A stretch of 64,000 nt of DNA from Microbacterium sp. LWO14-1.2 (GTDB taxonomy: Bacteria; Actinomycetota; Actinomycetes; Actinomycetales; Microbacteriaceae). This document shows, piece by piece, positions 23,461 through 32,877 of this stretch (within the stretch, counting starts at the first letter, position 1; every line of letters starts with the position of its first letter). The position numbers and the translations under genes are program-made. Under the pieces are notes generated by a model. The model saw nothing but the letters and a program-made list of their open reading frames with translations. It was not told the origin of the DNA and made no database searches. The DNA lies in the NCBI RefSeq assembly GCF_038397715.1, contig NZ_CP151633.1, forward strand, positions 3,162,001 to 3,226,000, written 5' to 3'.

Positions 23461-25326
23461 TCAGCCCGCCGGTCTGAAGCCGAACACCCGGCCGAGGAAC
23501 GCGAGCTCCCGCTCCAGTGCGTCGACGATGGTCTCCGCGGCGCGGAACCCGTGTCCCTCCGTCGGGTACAGCACGTACTCGTGTTCGACCCCGCGCGCTG
23601 CCAGCGCACCGCGGATCGCCTCCGATTGCGCCGGCGGCACCACGCGGTCTTCTCCGCCCTGCATGAGCAGCACCGGCACGTCGATGCGATCGGCGCGCGT
23701 GAGCGGTGAGCGCTCGACGTAGAGGTCTTCCGCCTCGGGGAGCGGACCGACGAGCCCCTCGATGTAGTGCGCCTCGAAGTCGTGGGAGTGCTCGACGAGC
23801 ATCCGCAGGTCCGCGACGCCGTATCGGCTGATTCCGGCCGCGAACGTGTCCCCGCGCACGAGCGCCGACAGCACCGTCCAGCCGCCGGCGGAACCGCCCT
23901 TGATCGCGATGCGTGCGGGGTCGGCGAGCTCCGCCTCGACGAGCCCGCGCGCCGCAGCGATCACGTCGTCGACGTCCACGACGCCCCACGCGCCGTCCAG
24001 GCGCTCTCGATACGCGCGCCCGTACCCGCTCGAGCCGCCGTAGTTCACGTCGAGCACCCCGATGCCGCGACTCGTGTAGAACGCCATAGCCGAGGACGTC
24101 GCGCCGGTTACGTGGGCGGTCGGACCACCGTGCACGAGAACGACGTACGGCGGCAGCTCTCCCTCGGGGGCGATCGCCGACGGGTGGGCCGGTGGGTAGG
24201 CGAAAGCGTGCACGGGGCCGTGGAGGCCGTCGACGACGAGGGGGGATGCCGTGGGCATCCACGCCGGGTCGACCGGTGCGCCACCGGCGACGGCCTCGAC
24301 CGCGCCGGTGTCGACGTCGACGAGCCAGAGACCGGGAGCGGACGTCGAACTGCTGCCGGAGAGGAGGATGCGCGTTCCGGCGACGTCATCGACGCTGACG
24401 TGGCCGTCCGGCGGGACGGTCAGCGGGCGAGCGCTGCCATCGGAGGAGATCACGACCACCGCGTCCCTGCCGTCGGTCCGCACCGCGACGAGGCGACCGT
24501 CGTCGAGGGGCTGATACCAGCGGTTGCCGAGCACCCAGAGTCCGTACCCCGTGTCGGCGTCCACATCGGCGGCGGTCACCGGCTCTGGCGTCCCGTACCG
24601 CCCGTCGGCGTCGACGCGCACCCTGTGCAGGGCCCACCGCCCGGACGGGTCATCGGCGACCACGAGTTCGTCGTCGCCCGTCCACTCGGGCTGCAGAGCG
24701 GCGCGCGTCGGCACGACGGTGGTGAGAGAGCCGTCGGTGACCGCGAGACGCGCCGACTGCCACGGCATCCGTGTCGCGTCCCACTCGACCCAGGCGACCC
24801 GGTGTCCGTCCGGACTCGGTGCGGGGTGCGCGAAGAAGCCGTCGCCCTCGACGATCACCCGCACCGCGCCGGGATCGTCTGCGGCCGATCCGTCGACCGG
24901 GATCTCGACGACGGCGCGCCGGTGCGGCTCGACGGTCAGATCCTCGCGCACCGCGAACAGCCGCCCCCGCTGCACGCGCAGACCGCCGTGGACAGGGCCA
25001 GGGGCTGTGAGGACTGCGGGCTCGCCGCCGCGCGGCATCCTCCGCACGCGCTGGTCCTTCGCGTCGACGAAGTAGAGCGTTCCGTCGTGGTCGGCCGCCC
25101 ACGCGCCGCCGCCGTACTCGTGAACGCGGGACCGTGCGCTCCACGGCGCCGGGAGGATCTGGTCGCCGGTCGAGCTCCGGACGGTGACGCGACCGCTTTC
25201 CGATGGGACCGACTCGCCCCACCAGACCTCGTCCCCGACGAAGCGGGCGCCGTCGATGCGCGGCGACGACGCCGCGACGGATGCCGGAGTGAACGGTGAA
25301 GGCCAGGAGCCGAACGGTGCGGACAT
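23461..25326 (-). CDS. S9 family prolyl oligopeptidase-like hydrolase
   Basis: A serine peptidase of 621 residues of the S9 family, with an N-terminal beta-propeller (about 1-360) and a C-terminal alpha/beta-hydrolase domain. The nucleophile is Ser in IKGGSAGGWT, the acid is in LMQGGEDRVVPPAQ and the His is in YPTEGHGF. HGGPTAH forms the oxyanion region. It has no signal peptide, so it is likely cytoplasmic, cutting short peptides after Pro or acylated residues; the exact specificity is not readable. A TAGGCT -10 box is seven bases before the ATG. Confidence 0.92.
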   Translation of the reverse strand: MSAPFGSWPSPFTPASVAASSPRIDGARFVGDEVWWGESVPSESGRVTVRSSTGDQILPAPWSARSRVHEYGGGAWAADHDGTLYFVDAKDQRVRRMPRGGEPAVLTAPGPVHGGLRVQRGRLFAVREDLTVEPHRRAVVEIPVDGSAADDPGAVRVIVEGDGFFAHPAPSPDGHRVAWVEWDATRMPWQSARLAVTDGSLTTVVPTRAALQPEWTGDDELVVADDPSGRWALHRVRVDADGRYGTPEPVTAADVDADTGYGLWVLGNRWYQPLDDGRLVAVRTDGRDAVVVISSDGSARPLTVPPDGHVSVDDVAGTRILLSGSSSTSAPGLWLVDVDTGAVEAVAGGAPVDPAWMPTASPLVVDGLHGPVHAFAYPPAHPSAIAPEGELPPYVVLVHGGPTAHVTGATSSAMAFYTSRGIGVLDVNYGGSSGYGRAYRERLDGAWGVVDVDDVIAAARGLVEAELADPARIAIKGGSAGGWTVLSALVRGDTFAAGISRYGVADLRMLVEHSHDFEAHYIEGLVGPLPEAEDLYVERSPLTRADRIDVPVLLMQGGEDRVVPPAQSEAIRGALAARGVEHEYVLYPTEGHGFRAAETIVDALERELAFLGRVFGFRPAG

Positions 25327-25333
25327 GCCTCCG

Positions 25334-25339
25334 AGCCTA
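25334..25339 (-). promoter_or_regulatory. -10 box of the S9 peptidase, leaderless type
   Basis: On the minus strand TAGGCT, then CGGAGGC, then ATG. CGGAGG could also be read as a very close ribosome site. Confidence 0.5.
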
Positions 25340-25378
25340 GGCGGAGCCGGCCGGCCGGTCGGCTCCGGCCGGAAGACC

Positions 25379-26065
25379 TCAGACGGCGCGCAGGACCGCG
25401 ACGACCTTGCCGAGCACCACGGCCTCGTCGCCGAGGATGGGCTCGAACGCCGAGTTGCGCGGCAGCAGCCAGGTGTGGCCGTCGCGGCGGCGCAGCACCT
25501 TGACGGTGGCCTCGCCGTCGAGCATCGCGGCGACGATCTCGCCGTTCTCCGCGCTGTTCTGCGAGCGGACGACGACCCAGTCGCCGTCGCAGATGGCGGC
25601 GTCGATCATCGACTCGCCCGAGACCTTGAGCATGAAGAGGTCGCCCTTGCCCACGAGCTGGCGGGGGAGGGGGAAGATCTCCTCGACCTGCTGGTCGGCG
25701 GTGATCGGCACGCCGGCGGCGATGCGGCCGACCAGCGGGACGAGGGCGGCGTCGCCCACCGGGGTCGCGACATCGGCCGGGTTCTCGGCGCCGGTGCCCG
25801 GCAGATCGATCAGCACCTCCATGGCACGGGTCTTGCCGGGGTCGCGGCGCAGATACCCGCTCAGCTCGAGCTGTCCGAGCTGGTGGGTGACGCTGGAGAG
25901 CGACTTCAGCCCCACCGCGTCGCCGATCTCGCGCATGCTCGGCGGGTAGCCGTAGCGGCTGATCGACGTCTGGATGACCTCGAGGATCGCCATCTGCTTG
26001 GGGCTGAGGCTCTTCCTCCGCCGAGTGCGCGGCGCCTCGGACTCGGGGGCGGAGATCTCGCTCAT
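25379..26065 (-). CDS. lexA: SOS repressor LexA
   Basis: LexA represses DNA-damage genes until RecA triggers its self-cleavage. The 228 residues contain a winged-helix DNA-binding domain (about 20-85, [20 protein letters not shown] as recognition region). The cleavage site is Ala117-Gly118 in GRIAAGVPI, and the catalytic pair is Ser152 (SGESM) and Lys189 (ATVKVLRR). GAGGAG stands before the ATG at 26065; the open frame continues upstream only by chance. A LysM-type gene is divergent, with candidate LexA boxes in between, as in other actinobacteria and Bacillus. Confidence 0.97.
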   Translation of the reverse strand: MSEISAPESEAPRTRRRKSLSPKQMAILEVIQTSISRYGYPPSMREIGDAVGLKSLSSVTHQLGQLELSGYLRRDPGKTRAMEVLIDLPGTGAENPADVATPVGDAALVPLVGRIAAGVPITADQQVEEIFPLPRQLVGKGDLFMLKVSGESMIDAAICDGDWVVVRSQNSAENGEIVAAMLDGEATVKVLRRRDGHTWLLPRNSAFEPILGDEAVVLGKVVAVLRAV

Positions 26066-26134
26066 GGTGCTCCTCAGGTGTGCGGTATCGCGGTCCGGAT
26101 TCGAATGTCGGTGGCCCGTGATGGGGTGTGCGTA

Positions 26135-26150
26135 TCGAAACCGTATCCGA
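26135..26150. promoter_or_regulatory. candidate LexA (SOS) box 1
   Basis: TCGAAACCGTATCCGA matches 9 of 12 fixed positions of the actinobacterial consensus TCGAAC-N4-GTTCGA. It lies 70 bases upstream of lexA and 30 bases, about three helical turns, from box 2. Confidence 0.45.
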
Positions 26151-26164
26151 GAATCACGCCGATC

Positions 26165-26180
26165 TGGAATATCTGTTCGA
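26165..26180. promoter_or_regulatory. candidate LexA (SOS) box 2
   Basis: TGGAATATCTGTTCGA matches 10 of 12 positions of TCGAAC-N4-GTTCGA, with one perfect half-site GTTCGA. It lies between lexA and the LysM gene. Confidence 0.6.
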
Positions 26181-26219
26181 GCGTGTCGGCTGATTCGGAG
26201 AACGGGTTTCGAAGAACTC

Positions 26220-26248
26220 TTGACAGACATTCGAATTCGAAGATACCT
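26220..26248 (+). promoter_or_regulatory. promoter of the LysM gene with embedded SOS-like dyads
   Basis: TTGACA (26220-26225) is a perfect -35 hexamer, and GATACC (26242-26247) can be the -10. The spacer holds the palindrome TTCGAATTCGAA (26230-26241), and CGAAG-ATAC-CTTCG (26238-26251) overlaps the -10. A LexA-type dimer here would block the promoter. About 100 bases of leader follow before the ATG. Confidence 0.55.
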
Positions 26249-26356
26249 TCGGAACGTAGCTTCGCATTCATGACTCCCGGCCGAGTCGCGAATGCGAACG
26301 CTACGCCAACTTCATCGCTGATGCAGACGCACAGCGGTAGAGCAGAGGAGCACCAG

Positions 26357-26719
26357 ATGACCACCATTACCTTCAGCACTGCAGCGGTCCTTCCGGCACG
26401 TCCGGCGACGCGGCTCCGGCTGACGGCGCGCGGTCGTCGCTTCCTGCTCGCTCTCGCCGCCGTCCCGCTCGCCGGGGGCATCGCGTTCGCGGCTTTGAGC
26501 GGGGGCACGGCCCTCGCCTCGAACGAGAGCGTCGCGACGGCATCGTTCGAGACGGTCACCGTGATGCCGGGCGACACCCTATGGTCGATCGCCGAGAGCG
26601 TCGCGCCTGGTGCCGACCCGCGAGAGGTCATCGGCGACATCACCCGCCTGAACGTCCTCCAGGGCGGTGCGCTCCAGATCGGCCAGGAGATCGCGATCCC
26701 CGCGCAGTACTCCGAGTGA
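26357..26719 (+). CDS. LysM protein divergent from lexA, YneA/ChiZ-like
   Basis: A protein of 120 residues with a basic N-terminus (RLRLTARGRRF), one hydrophobic span (about 28-49) and a single LysM peptidoglycan-binding domain (about 66-116, TVMPGDTLWSIAESVAPGAD to GQEIAIP). Size, build and place next to lexA match the SOS-induced division inhibitors YneA of Bacillus and ChiZ (Rv2719c) of Mycobacterium, which stop septation during DNA repair. That role is inferred from context. GAGGAG precedes the ATG. The hisC gene follows after 46 bases with its own promoter. Confidence 0.85.
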   Translation: MTTITFSTAAVLPARPATRLRLTARGRRFLLALAAVPLAGGIAFAALSGGTALASNESVATASFETVTVMPGDTLWSIAESVAPGADPREVIGDITRLNVLQGGALQIGQEIAIPAQYSE

Positions 26720-26752
26720 CGTCACCCGGCAGCCGGGCGCCACTGCGCGGCC

Positions 26753-26758
26753 TACCAT
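26753..26758 (+). promoter_or_regulatory. -10 box of hisC, decides the start
   Basis: TACCAT lies seven bases before GTG 26766. An in-frame ATG at 26757 overlaps this box and would be upstream of the transcription start, so GTG is preferred. Confidence 0.5.
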
Positions 26759-26765
26759 GGGAAGG

Positions 26766-27851
26766 GTGACCGCATCACTCGCCGACCTCCCGCTTCGTGA
26801 CGATCTTCGAGGACTCACTCCCTACGGGGCCCCTCAGGCGCCGCTGCCCATCGCCTTGAACGTCAACGAGAACACGCATCCCGTCCCGGATGCCGTGGCG
26901 AGCGACATCCTCGATGACATCGCCGTGGCTCTGCGTGACGTCAACCGCTACCCCGACCGCGAGTTCACCACCCTCCGCGAGGGTTTCGCCGAGTATCTCG
27001 GGCACGGTCTCGAGGCGGAGCAGATCTGGGCAGGAAACGGCTCGAACGAGGTCCTGCAGCACATCCTGCAGGCCTTCGGCGGTCCGAGGCGCACAGCCTT
27101 CAGCTTCGCGCCCACCTACTCGATGTACCCGCTCATCGCGAAGGGCACGGGCGCGACGTGGGTCGCCGGCACGCGCCAGCCCGACTACTCGCTCACTCCC
27201 GACGATGCTGCCGCGCAGGTCGAGGAGGCCGACCCCGATGTGATCCTCCTGTGCGCGCCGAACAACCCGACCGGCACCCCGTTGTCGCTCGATGTGATCG
27301 AGGCGGTGTACGAGGCCAGCCGAGGGATCGTCGTGGTGGATGAGGCGTACCAGGAGTTCGCTCCGCGCGAGGCGGCATCGGCGCTCACGTTGCTCGACGG
27401 GCGTCCGCGACTCGCGGTCTCGCGCACGATGAGCAAGGCCTTCGCCTTCGCGGGTGCACGCGTCGGCTACCTCGCGGCCGATCCCGCGTTCATCGACGCG
27501 CTGCGTCTCGTGCGGCTGCCCTACCACCTGAGCGCGCTCACGCAGGCCGCCGCCATCGCGGCTCTGCGCAACTCCGACGTCATGCTCGGCATGGTCGAGG
27601 AGATCATCGAGCAGCGCGACCGCATCTCGGCGACGCTCGAGGCGCTCGGGTACACGCCCCACGAATCATGGTCGAACTTCGTGCTCTTCGGGGGCGTCTC
27701 CGATCCCCGTGCGGTCTGGCAGCAGCTGTACGACCGCGGGGTGCTGATCCGCGACGTGGGCATCCCGGGGCACCTCCGGGTCACCGCCGGCACGGAGGCG
27801 GAGACCACCGCGTTCCTCGACGCACTGGCCTCGATAGGATCGGCTTCATGA
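26766..27851 (+). CDS. hisC: histidinol-phosphate aminotransferase
   Basis: HisC is a PLP enzyme that transfers an amino group from glutamate to imidazole acetol phosphate in histidine synthesis. It has 361 residues from the GTG start. Features of fold type I are [11 protein letters not shown] near the N-terminus, the cofactor-phosphate loop [19 protein letters not shown], the DEAYQEF Asp/Tyr pair and the PLP lysine in [17 protein letters not shown]. The hisB ATG overlaps its stop, so hisCBH are one translational unit. hisG and hisD, often first in actinobacterial his operons, are not in the window. Confidence 0.96.
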   Translation: MTASLADLPLRDDLRGLTPYGAPQAPLPIALNVNENTHPVPDAVASDILDDIAVALRDVNRYPDREFTTLREGFAEYLGHGLEAEQIWAGNGSNEVLQHILQAFGGPRRTAFSFAPTYSMYPLIAKGTGATWVAGTRQPDYSLTPDDAAAQVEEADPDVILLCAPNNPTGTPLSLDVIEAVYEASRGIVVVDEAYQEFAPREAASALTLLDGRPRLAVSRTMSKAFAFAGARVGYLAADPAFIDALRLVRLPYHLSALTQAAAIAALRNSDVMLGMVEEIIEQRDRISATLEALGYTPHESWSNFVLFGGVSDPRAVWQQLYDRGVLIRDVGIPGHLRVTAGTEAETTAFLDALASIGSAS

Positions 27852-28465
27852 GCAGCACCGCCCTGACCCCTCGCACCGCGACGCGTGTGCGCAGCACCTC
27901 GGAGTCCACTGTCGAGCTCGAGCTGAACCTCGACGGCACCGGTGCGAGCCACATCGACACGTCGGTGCCCTTCTTCGATCACATGCTGACGGCGTTCGCG
28001 AAGCACTCCCTGACCGACCTCACTGTCCGCGCCTCGGGCGACACGAACATCGACGCCCACCACACGGTCGAGGACATCTCGATCGTGCTCGGCCAGGGGA
28101 TCCGCGAGGCGCTGGGCGACAAGTCCGGCATCTCCCGCTACGGCGACGCGCTCGTGCCCCTCGACGAGGCACTCGCCCAGGCCGTGGTCGACATCTCGGG
28201 GCGCCCGTACCTCGTCCACACGGGCGAGCCGGCGGGTTTCGAGCACCACCTCATCGGCGGCCACTTCACCGGCTCCCTCGTCCGTCACACATTCGAGGCG
28301 ATCACGTTCAACGCCGGGCTGACCGTGCACGTGCGGGTGCTGGGCGGACGCGATCCGCACCACATCGCCGAGGCCGAGTATAAGGCGTTCGCGAGGGCGT
28401 TCCGCCAGGCGAAGGCACTCGACCCGCTCGTCGACGGCATCCCCTCCACGAAGGGCGCGCTGTGA
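27848..28465 (+). CDS. hisB: imidazoleglycerol-phosphate dehydratase
   Basis: HisB dehydrates imidazoleglycerol phosphate to imidazole acetol phosphate, a Mn-dependent step. The 205 residues are the single-function form. Metal-binding motifs are [27 protein letters not shown] and the repeated FEHHLIGG ... [18 protein letters not shown] in the second half of the pseudo-dimer. The ATG overlaps hisC (ATGA), and its stop overlaps the GTG of hisH. Confidence 0.97.
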   Translation: MSSTALTPRTATRVRSTSESTVELELNLDGTGASHIDTSVPFFDHMLTAFAKHSLTDLTVRASGDTNIDAHHTVEDISIVLGQGIREALGDKSGISRYGDALVPLDEALAQAVVDISGRPYLVHTGEPAGFEHHLIGGHFTGSLVRHTFEAITFNAGLTVHVRVLGGRDPHHIAEAEYKAFARAFRQAKALDPLVDGIPSTKGAL

Positions 28466-29103
28466 CCGGGGCACCCCGCGTCGCCGTGTTCAACTACGAG
28501 TCGGGCAACGTGCACTCCGCCGTCAAGGCTCTCGTCGCGGCAGGCGCGGATGCCGTGCTCACCCGCGACCGCACCGAGGCGCTCGAGGCCGACGGCCTGC
28601 TCGTCCCCGGCGTCGGCGCGTTCCAGGCGGTCCGCGACGCGCTCCACGCGCACGGAGGGGACGAGATCATCGATCGCCGCCTCGCGGGGGGCCGCCCGGT
28701 TCTCGGGATCTGCGTCGGCATGCAGGTGCTCTTCGCCCACGGCGTCGAGCGCGGCACCGATGCGGAGGGGCTCGGGGAATGGCCGGGTGCCGTCACCGAG
28801 CTCAACGCTCCGGTGCTGCCCCACATGGGGTGGAACACGGTGGAGCCGGGCGCAGACAGCATCCTGTTCCGCGGGATCGAAGACGAGCGGTTCTACTTCG
28901 TGCACTCGTACGCGGCGCAGTCGTGGGAGCTCGACGTCATCCCGCCGTTCCCGCAGCCCGTGCTCACCTGGTCGACGTACGGTGAGCCGTTCCTCGCGGC
29001 CGTCGAGAACGGTCCGCTCTCCGCCACGCAGTTCCACCCCGAGAAGTCTGGGGAAGCCGGCATCCAGCTGCTGCGCAACTGGGTGAACAGCCTGCGCGAC
29101 TGA
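28462..29103 (+). CDS. hisH: imidazole glycerol phosphate synthase, glutaminase subunit
   Basis: HisH releases ammonia from glutamine and channels it to HisF. The 213 residues are a class I glutamine amidotransferase: the Cys nucleophile in [10 protein letters not shown] and the His/Glu pair in TQFHPEKSG, with [10 protein letters not shown] at the N-terminus. The GTG start overlaps the hisB stop. The gene for the partner HisF is not in the window. The his run is interrupted after this gene by an opposite-strand MinD-like gene whose stop directly abuts it. Confidence 0.96.
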   Translation: MTGAPRVAVFNYESGNVHSAVKALVAAGADAVLTRDRTEALEADGLLVPGVGAFQAVRDALHAHGGDEIIDRRLAGGRPVLGICVGMQVLFAHGVERGTDAEGLGEWPGAVTELNAPVLPHMGWNTVEPGADSILFRGIEDERFYFVHSYAAQSWELDVIPPFPQPVLTWSTYGEPFLAAVENGPLSATQFHPEKSGEAGIQLLRNWVNSLRD

Positions 29104-30777
29104 TCAGAAGCCGCGTGCGACCGCGGCAGCGGCCGACAGCCAGGCGCGCTGCGTCGGCGCGGCCAGAGCCCGCAGCCGCAGGTGGCCGTCGACCATCTCA
29201 CGGTCGTAAGGGATCTGCACGACATCGCGGGCGAGCGGCTGGTACCCGGCCACGACCTCGGCGACGTCGGCCGACGACGCCTTGGGGTCGGCTTGGCTGA
29301 CCACGACCACAGACTCGCGCGCCAGTCGCGCTGAGCGCTCGTCGCGGTCCTCGAGGGCCTCGAGCAGCAGAGCGCCGGCTTCCGCATGATCGTCGCGGGT
29401 GGTGGTGGCGACGACGATCTGGTCGGCGAGCTCGATCATCCGCAGCCACATCGGGTCGGACTCGTCGTTGCCGGAGTCGATGATGATGAGGCGGTAGAAC
29501 TTCGCAGCCACGGCGTGGATCGCGTCCACGTCATCGGGGCTCAGCCGGTTCTCGTGCGCGAGACGGATGGGCTTCGAGCGCAGCACGTCGTACTTCTCCT
29601 GCGGCTGATGATGCACGAAGTGGGCGAGATCCGCCGACTGACCCTGGGCGCCGAGGAGCCGCTGCGTCTGCGGGAGCAGCTCGAGCAGTGTGCGGTCGTG
29701 GGCGCCGGTCTCGGTGCGCCAGCCGAGCGTGCCGCGGGTCTGGTTGTTGTCCCAGGCGAGCACCCCGGCCCCGCCGTACTGCGCGAACACGGCCGAGAGC
29801 AGCACGGTGGCGGGGGTCTTGCCCGCCCCGCCCTTGCCGTTCACGACCGCGACCGTGCGCGGGCCCGGCCAGTGCCGGCTCACGGCGTGCTCGTCCTCGC
29901 GCACCGCGCGCTCCTGCGCGTTCGGGGCGAGGGAGAAGCCGAGCCGGTTGAGCACGCCGCGACCTCCGTGGCGGGCGGGCTCCTCGCGGGGGTCCTGCTG
30001 CAGGAAGGAGCGTCGCTCCAGGCCCTGCTCCCGCTGCAGTCGACGGGATGAGGTGAGCGGGTCGACGGTCGGGGCGGTACCGGCGGGTCCCGGCGCACCC
30101 GGGGGAGCGGACGGGATAGACGGGGGAGCAGCGGGCGCCGCCGGAGCTCCGGTGACCGGGGCGACGGGCGCCGACGCGACAGGGGCGGCCGGCTGGCCGG
30201 AGCGCACCGGCTGCGCAGGCTGCACCGGCGCGGGCTGCCCGGGCTGGAGCGGCTGCACCGGCAGTGCCGTGGGCGCGGCCGGAGCGGGACGCGTCGGAAC
30301 CGGCGCCGTCGTGGGCACGGAGGTCGGGGCAGGCGGCGCTGCCGGAGCAGGCAGCAGCGTCGGGACGGAGGAGACGATGGGCTGGCTCGCCGGTGCGGTC
30401 GGCTGAGAGGGCGTGGTCGGCTGGGCCGGTGCGGTCGGCTGGGCCGGTGCGCCGGGCGCTCCGGGCGCGGAAGGCGCGGCGGCAGGAGTGCCGGGCGTCG
30501 GGGAGGCGGGCGCCTCGGGCCGCACGGGAGCGGCGGGCGATCCCCCGGATGCGGCGGCCGCGGCCTCGGCGCGTGTCGACGGCGCCGTTCCTGCGTCGCC
30601 ATCGGCCTGGTCGACCGTCTCGGGCCGCGGTCGCAGCGCGCTGGCCGGAAGAGTGGGCCAGTCGTCGTCGTCCTGCGGTGAGAGGGGCACGTGCTCGACG
30701 ATCTCGGGCGCCGGTGGCGGGGGAGTGTTACCCCGCCGCAGGGGGCCTCCGCCGTATGCTTCCCCGTCGCGCGCCAT
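29104..30777 (-). CDS. MinD/ParA-like ATPase with long Pro/Ala-rich N-terminus
   Basis: The protein has 557 residues. Residues about 15-245 are disordered, rich in Pro, Ala, Gln and Thr (repeats like [14 protein letters not shown]). From about 300 on it is a deviant-Walker P-loop ATPase of the MinD/ParA/EspI type: [17 protein letters not shown], with Pro after GKT, the switch-like [13 protein letters not shown], and [12 protein letters not shown] as Walker B. Related Pro-rich ATPases act in chromosome or polar positioning, or in type VII secretion (EspI). Neither role can be settled here, and no secretion genes are near. ATG at 30777 has GAGGAG seven bases upstream. It sits inside the his gene run, between hisH and hisA. 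Confidence 0.85.
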   Translation of the reverse strand: MARDGEAYGGGPLRRGNTPPPPAPEIVEHVPLSPQDDDDWPTLPASALRPRPETVDQADGDAGTAPSTRAEAAAAASGGSPAAPVRPEAPASPTPGTPAAAPSAPGAPGAPAQPTAPAQPTTPSQPTAPASQPIVSSVPTLLPAPAAPPAPTSVPTTAPVPTRPAPAAPTALPVQPLQPGQPAPVQPAQPVRSGQPAAPVASAPVAPVTGAPAAPAAPPSIPSAPPGAPGPAGTAPTVDPLTSSRRLQREQGLERRSFLQQDPREEPARHGGRGVLNRLGFSLAPNAQERAVREDEHAVSRHWPGPRTVAVVNGKGGAGKTPATVLLSAVFAQYGGAGVLAWDNNQTRGTLGWRTETGAHDRTLLELLPQTQRLLGAQGQSADLAHFVHHQPQEKYDVLRSKPIRLAHENRLSPDDVDAIHAVAAKFYRLIIIDSGNDESDPMWLRMIELADQIVVATTTRDDHAEAGALLLEALEDRDERSARLARESVVVVSQADPKASSADVAEVVAGYQPLARDVVQIPYDREMVDGHLRLRALAAPTQRAWLSAAAAVARGF

Positions 30778-30853
30778 GAACCATCTCCTCATCGACCGAA
30801 TAGACGTGATATCGAGGCTACAGCGTGTGGCCGGTCCCTCACCGTCATCTCAT

Positions 30854-30882
30854 TTGGAGCGGACTCCCGCGGAGGCTAGTGT
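30854..30882 (+). promoter_or_regulatory. promoter of hisA
   Basis: TTGGAG (-35, 30854-30859), a 17-base spacer and TAGTGT (-10, 30877-30882). The minus-strand -10 of the ATPase gene (TAGCCT, 30820-30815) lies close by, so this is a divergent promoter region. Confidence 0.55.
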
Positions 30883-30931
30883 CGTTTCTCGTGCCGGTGA
30901 TCAGGCGCATCCCATCTCACCTGAGGACGTC

Positions 30932-31678
30932 ATGAACGACTTCGCGCAGTCCCCCTCTCTCACCCTGCTTCCCGCGGTCGATGTGGCCGGCGGCAAGGCC
31001 GTTCGGCTGACCCAGGGTGAGGCCGGCACCGAGACCAGCTACGGCGACCCGCTCGACGCGGCCGGCGAGTGGGTGTCGCAGGGGGCGAAGTGGATCCACC
31101 TCGTCGACCTCGATGCGGCGTTCGGACGCGGCAGCAACGCCCCGATCCTGCGCAAGGTCATCAAGCAGTACCGCAACGTGAACGTCGAGCTGTCCGGCGG
31201 CATCCGCGACGACGCGACGCTGGAGGCCGCCCTCGAGAGCGGTGCGACGCGCATCAACCTCGGAACCGCTGCACTGGAAAACCCCGAGTGGGCTGCCGAC
31301 GTCATCGGCCGCTACGGCGAGGCGATCGCCGTGGGGCTCGACGTGCGCGGCACGACGCTGGCCGCGCGCGGCTGGACGAAGGAGGGCGGCGACCTCTGGG
31401 AGGTGCTGGAGCGCCTCGAGGATGCCGGGTGCAGCCGCTACGTCGTCACCGACGTCACCAAGGACGGGACGCTCAAGGGCCCGAACCTCGAACTGCTTCG
31501 CGAGGTCACCTCGCGCACGCCGAAGCCCGTCGTGGCGTCGGGCGGCATCTCGAATCTCGACGACATCATCGCTCTTCGCGACCTCGTGCCGCTCGGTGTC
31601 GAGGGTGCGATCGTCGGGAAGGCCCTCTACGCCGGCGCGTTCACGCTGGCCGAGGCTCTGGATGTCGCAGGGGACTGA
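30932..31678 (+). CDS. hisA: phosphoribosyl isomerase HisA/PriA
   Basis: This is a (beta/alpha)8-barrel isomerase acting on ProFAR in histidine synthesis; 248 residues. Catalytic acids sit in [15 protein letters not shown] near the N-terminus and in [15 protein letters not shown] in the second half. Phosphate is bound by GGIRDDATL and GGISNLDDI. In actinobacteria this protein is usually PriA, which also does the TrpF step of tryptophan synthesis; whether that holds here depends on a missing trpF elsewhere. It is cut off from hisCBH by the MinD-like gene. The next gene starts 17 bases before its stop. Confidence 0.95.
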   Translation: MNDFAQSPSLTLLPAVDVAGGKAVRLTQGEAGTETSYGDPLDAAGEWVSQGAKWIHLVDLDAAFGRGSNAPILRKVIKQYRNVNVELSGGIRDDATLEAALESGATRINLGTAALENPEWAADVIGRYGEAIAVGLDVRGTTLAARGWTKEGGDLWEVLERLEDAGCSRYVVTDVTKDGTLKGPNLELLREVTSRTPKPVVASGGISNLDDIIALRDLVPLGVEGAIVGKALYAGAFTLAEALDVAGD

Positions 31679-32453
31679 CGACCCGGGCCCCGTCGGGCAT
31701 CACCACGCCGACTCGGCCGGGGTGCCGTGGGAGGGCCGCAGCTTCGAGTCGAACCCGCACTCCGGCGACGACGGATCCGCCGACCCTGCGCTGCTGTCGG
31801 CCTTGCTGAGGTTCCGCGCGGGCGAAGGGTCGCAGGTCGAGGTGGTCGACGCGTTCCGCGCCGCGCGGGTGCTGATTCCTCTCATCGCCGAGAAGGGCGA
31901 GGAGGGCGTGGCGCCCAGCGGTCTCGCCGTCGACAAGACGCAGGAGTTGTCGATCGTGACGGTCGCGGCGCCCGACGGGCGTCGCGTGCAGCCGGTGTTC
32001 TCGTCGGTGCAGACGATGCAGCACTGGGATGCCGCGGCGCGGCCGATCCCCGTCGAGGCCGTGCGCGTGGCTCTGTCGGCATCCGCTGAGGACACGGATC
32101 TCATCGTGCTCGACCCGACCGCCGACACCGAGTTCGTCATCCGTCGACCCGCGGTCTGGTCGATCGCGCAGGGGCTTGCGTGGGAGCCCAGCTTCCTGTC
32201 GCCGGAGGTCTTCCGCGCCCTCCAGGAGAGCGTCGCACACGAGCTCGCCGTGATCGACGTGTCGGTCGCCGCCGGCGACCCTGACGCGCGGCTGCGGGGT
32301 CCCGAGCTCGTCGTCGTCCTGGAGCTCGTCGACGGTCTCGAGCGTGAAGTGCTGGATGCCGTGCTCGCCCGTCTCGCGCAGCGGTGGGCGGCCGACGACC
32401 GCATCGCGGTGCTCGCCGACTCCCTCACGGTCAAGCTCCGTCGCTCCGCCTGA
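31662..32453 (+). CDS. SseB family protein
   Basis: The protein has 263 residues with an SseB-type N-terminal domain (about 35-145: [41 protein letters not shown]) and a C-terminal half like that of SseB-related proteins of actinobacteria. Enterobacterial SseB (enhanced serine sensitivity) is not well understood, and no enzyme motif is visible. The ATG lies inside the end of hisA in another frame, so its translation should be tied to hisA. The hisA-SseB link is conserved in Microbacteriaceae as far as I know, but the reason is unclear. Confidence 0.82.
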   Translation: MSQGTDDPGPVGHHHADSAGVPWEGRSFESNPHSGDDGSADPALLSALLRFRAGEGSQVEVVDAFRAARVLIPLIAEKGEEGVAPSGLAVDKTQELSIVTVAAPDGRRVQPVFSSVQTMQHWDAAARPIPVEAVRVALSASAEDTDLIVLDPTADTEFVIRRPAVWSIAQGLAWEPSFLSPEVFRALQESVAHELAVIDVSVAAGDPDARLRGPELVVVLELVDGLEREVLDAVLARLAQRWAADDRIAVLADSLTVKLRRSA

Positions 32454-32471
32454 CCCGACGAGTCGGCCCGC

Positions 32472-32477
32472 TAGGGT
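32472..32477 (+). promoter_or_regulatory. -10 box of the lipoprotein gene, leaderless type
   Basis: TAGGGT, then GGGCGGT, then ATG at 32485. Confidence 0.5.
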
Positions 32478-32484
32478 GGGCGGT

Positions 32485-32877
32485 ATGCGCAGAGCAGCGG
32501 GGCTCGTCCTGGCGATGGTGTCCGGAGTGCTGCTGCCGGGATGTGGGACCGCGTGCCCTGCGATCGGGTGGACCAATGGCGTCGTGATCGACGCCTCGGT
32601 TCACGCGCCGGACGTGTTCCTCCAGGTGTGCTCGGAGCACGGGTGCTCTCCGGCGCCGGGAGTCGCTCCGACGCCGGAGATCGATCCTTCGACCCCGACC
32701 GGGGGAGACGACGGTCAATTCTTCTTCGGTTTCGACGCGCCGGAGGTGATCACCGTCCGCGTCTTCGATGCCGGCGGCATCCTCCTCGCCGAGTCCGAGG
32801 AGACGATCGACTGGACGCACTCCACCGATCGCTGCGGAGGTCCGTCGACCGCGCCGCCGATCGTTCTGGAGGCGTGA
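32485..32877 (+). CDS. small Cys-rich lipoprotein, function unknown
   Basis: A protein of 130 residues with a lipoprotein signal: Arg pair, hydrophobic stretch and lipobox VLLPGC, so C20 should be lipidated after cleavage. Five more Cys (C24, then CSEHGCS, then DRCGG) could form disulfides outside the cell. The mature part has a beta-sandwich look (VFLQVCSEH, VITVRVFDAGGILLAE) with a Thr/Pro linker in between. I do not recognise the family. It is monocistronic, with a leaderless-type promoter, and is followed by two copies of a short direct repeat. Confidence 0.75.
   Translation: MRRAAGLVLAMVSGVLLPGCGTACPAIGWTNGVVIDASVHAPDVFLQVCSEHGCSPAPGVAPTPEIDPSTPTGGDDGQFFFGFDAPEVITVRVFDAGGILLAESEETIDWTHSTDRCGGPSTAPPIVLEA

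Noticed and set aside
23461..23600. tmRNA (ssrA) gene expected after smpB
   Set aside because: The S9 peptidase coding end begins at the next base, and no tRNA-like ends were seen.
26066..26230. 55-codon extension of LexA
   Set aside because: The extra part is unlike LexA and covers the regulatory region; GAGGAG precedes the ATG at 26065.
26757..26765. ATG 26757 as hisC start
   Set aside because: It overlaps the TACCAT -10 box; GTG 26766 fits the leaderless spacing, although this is not proven.
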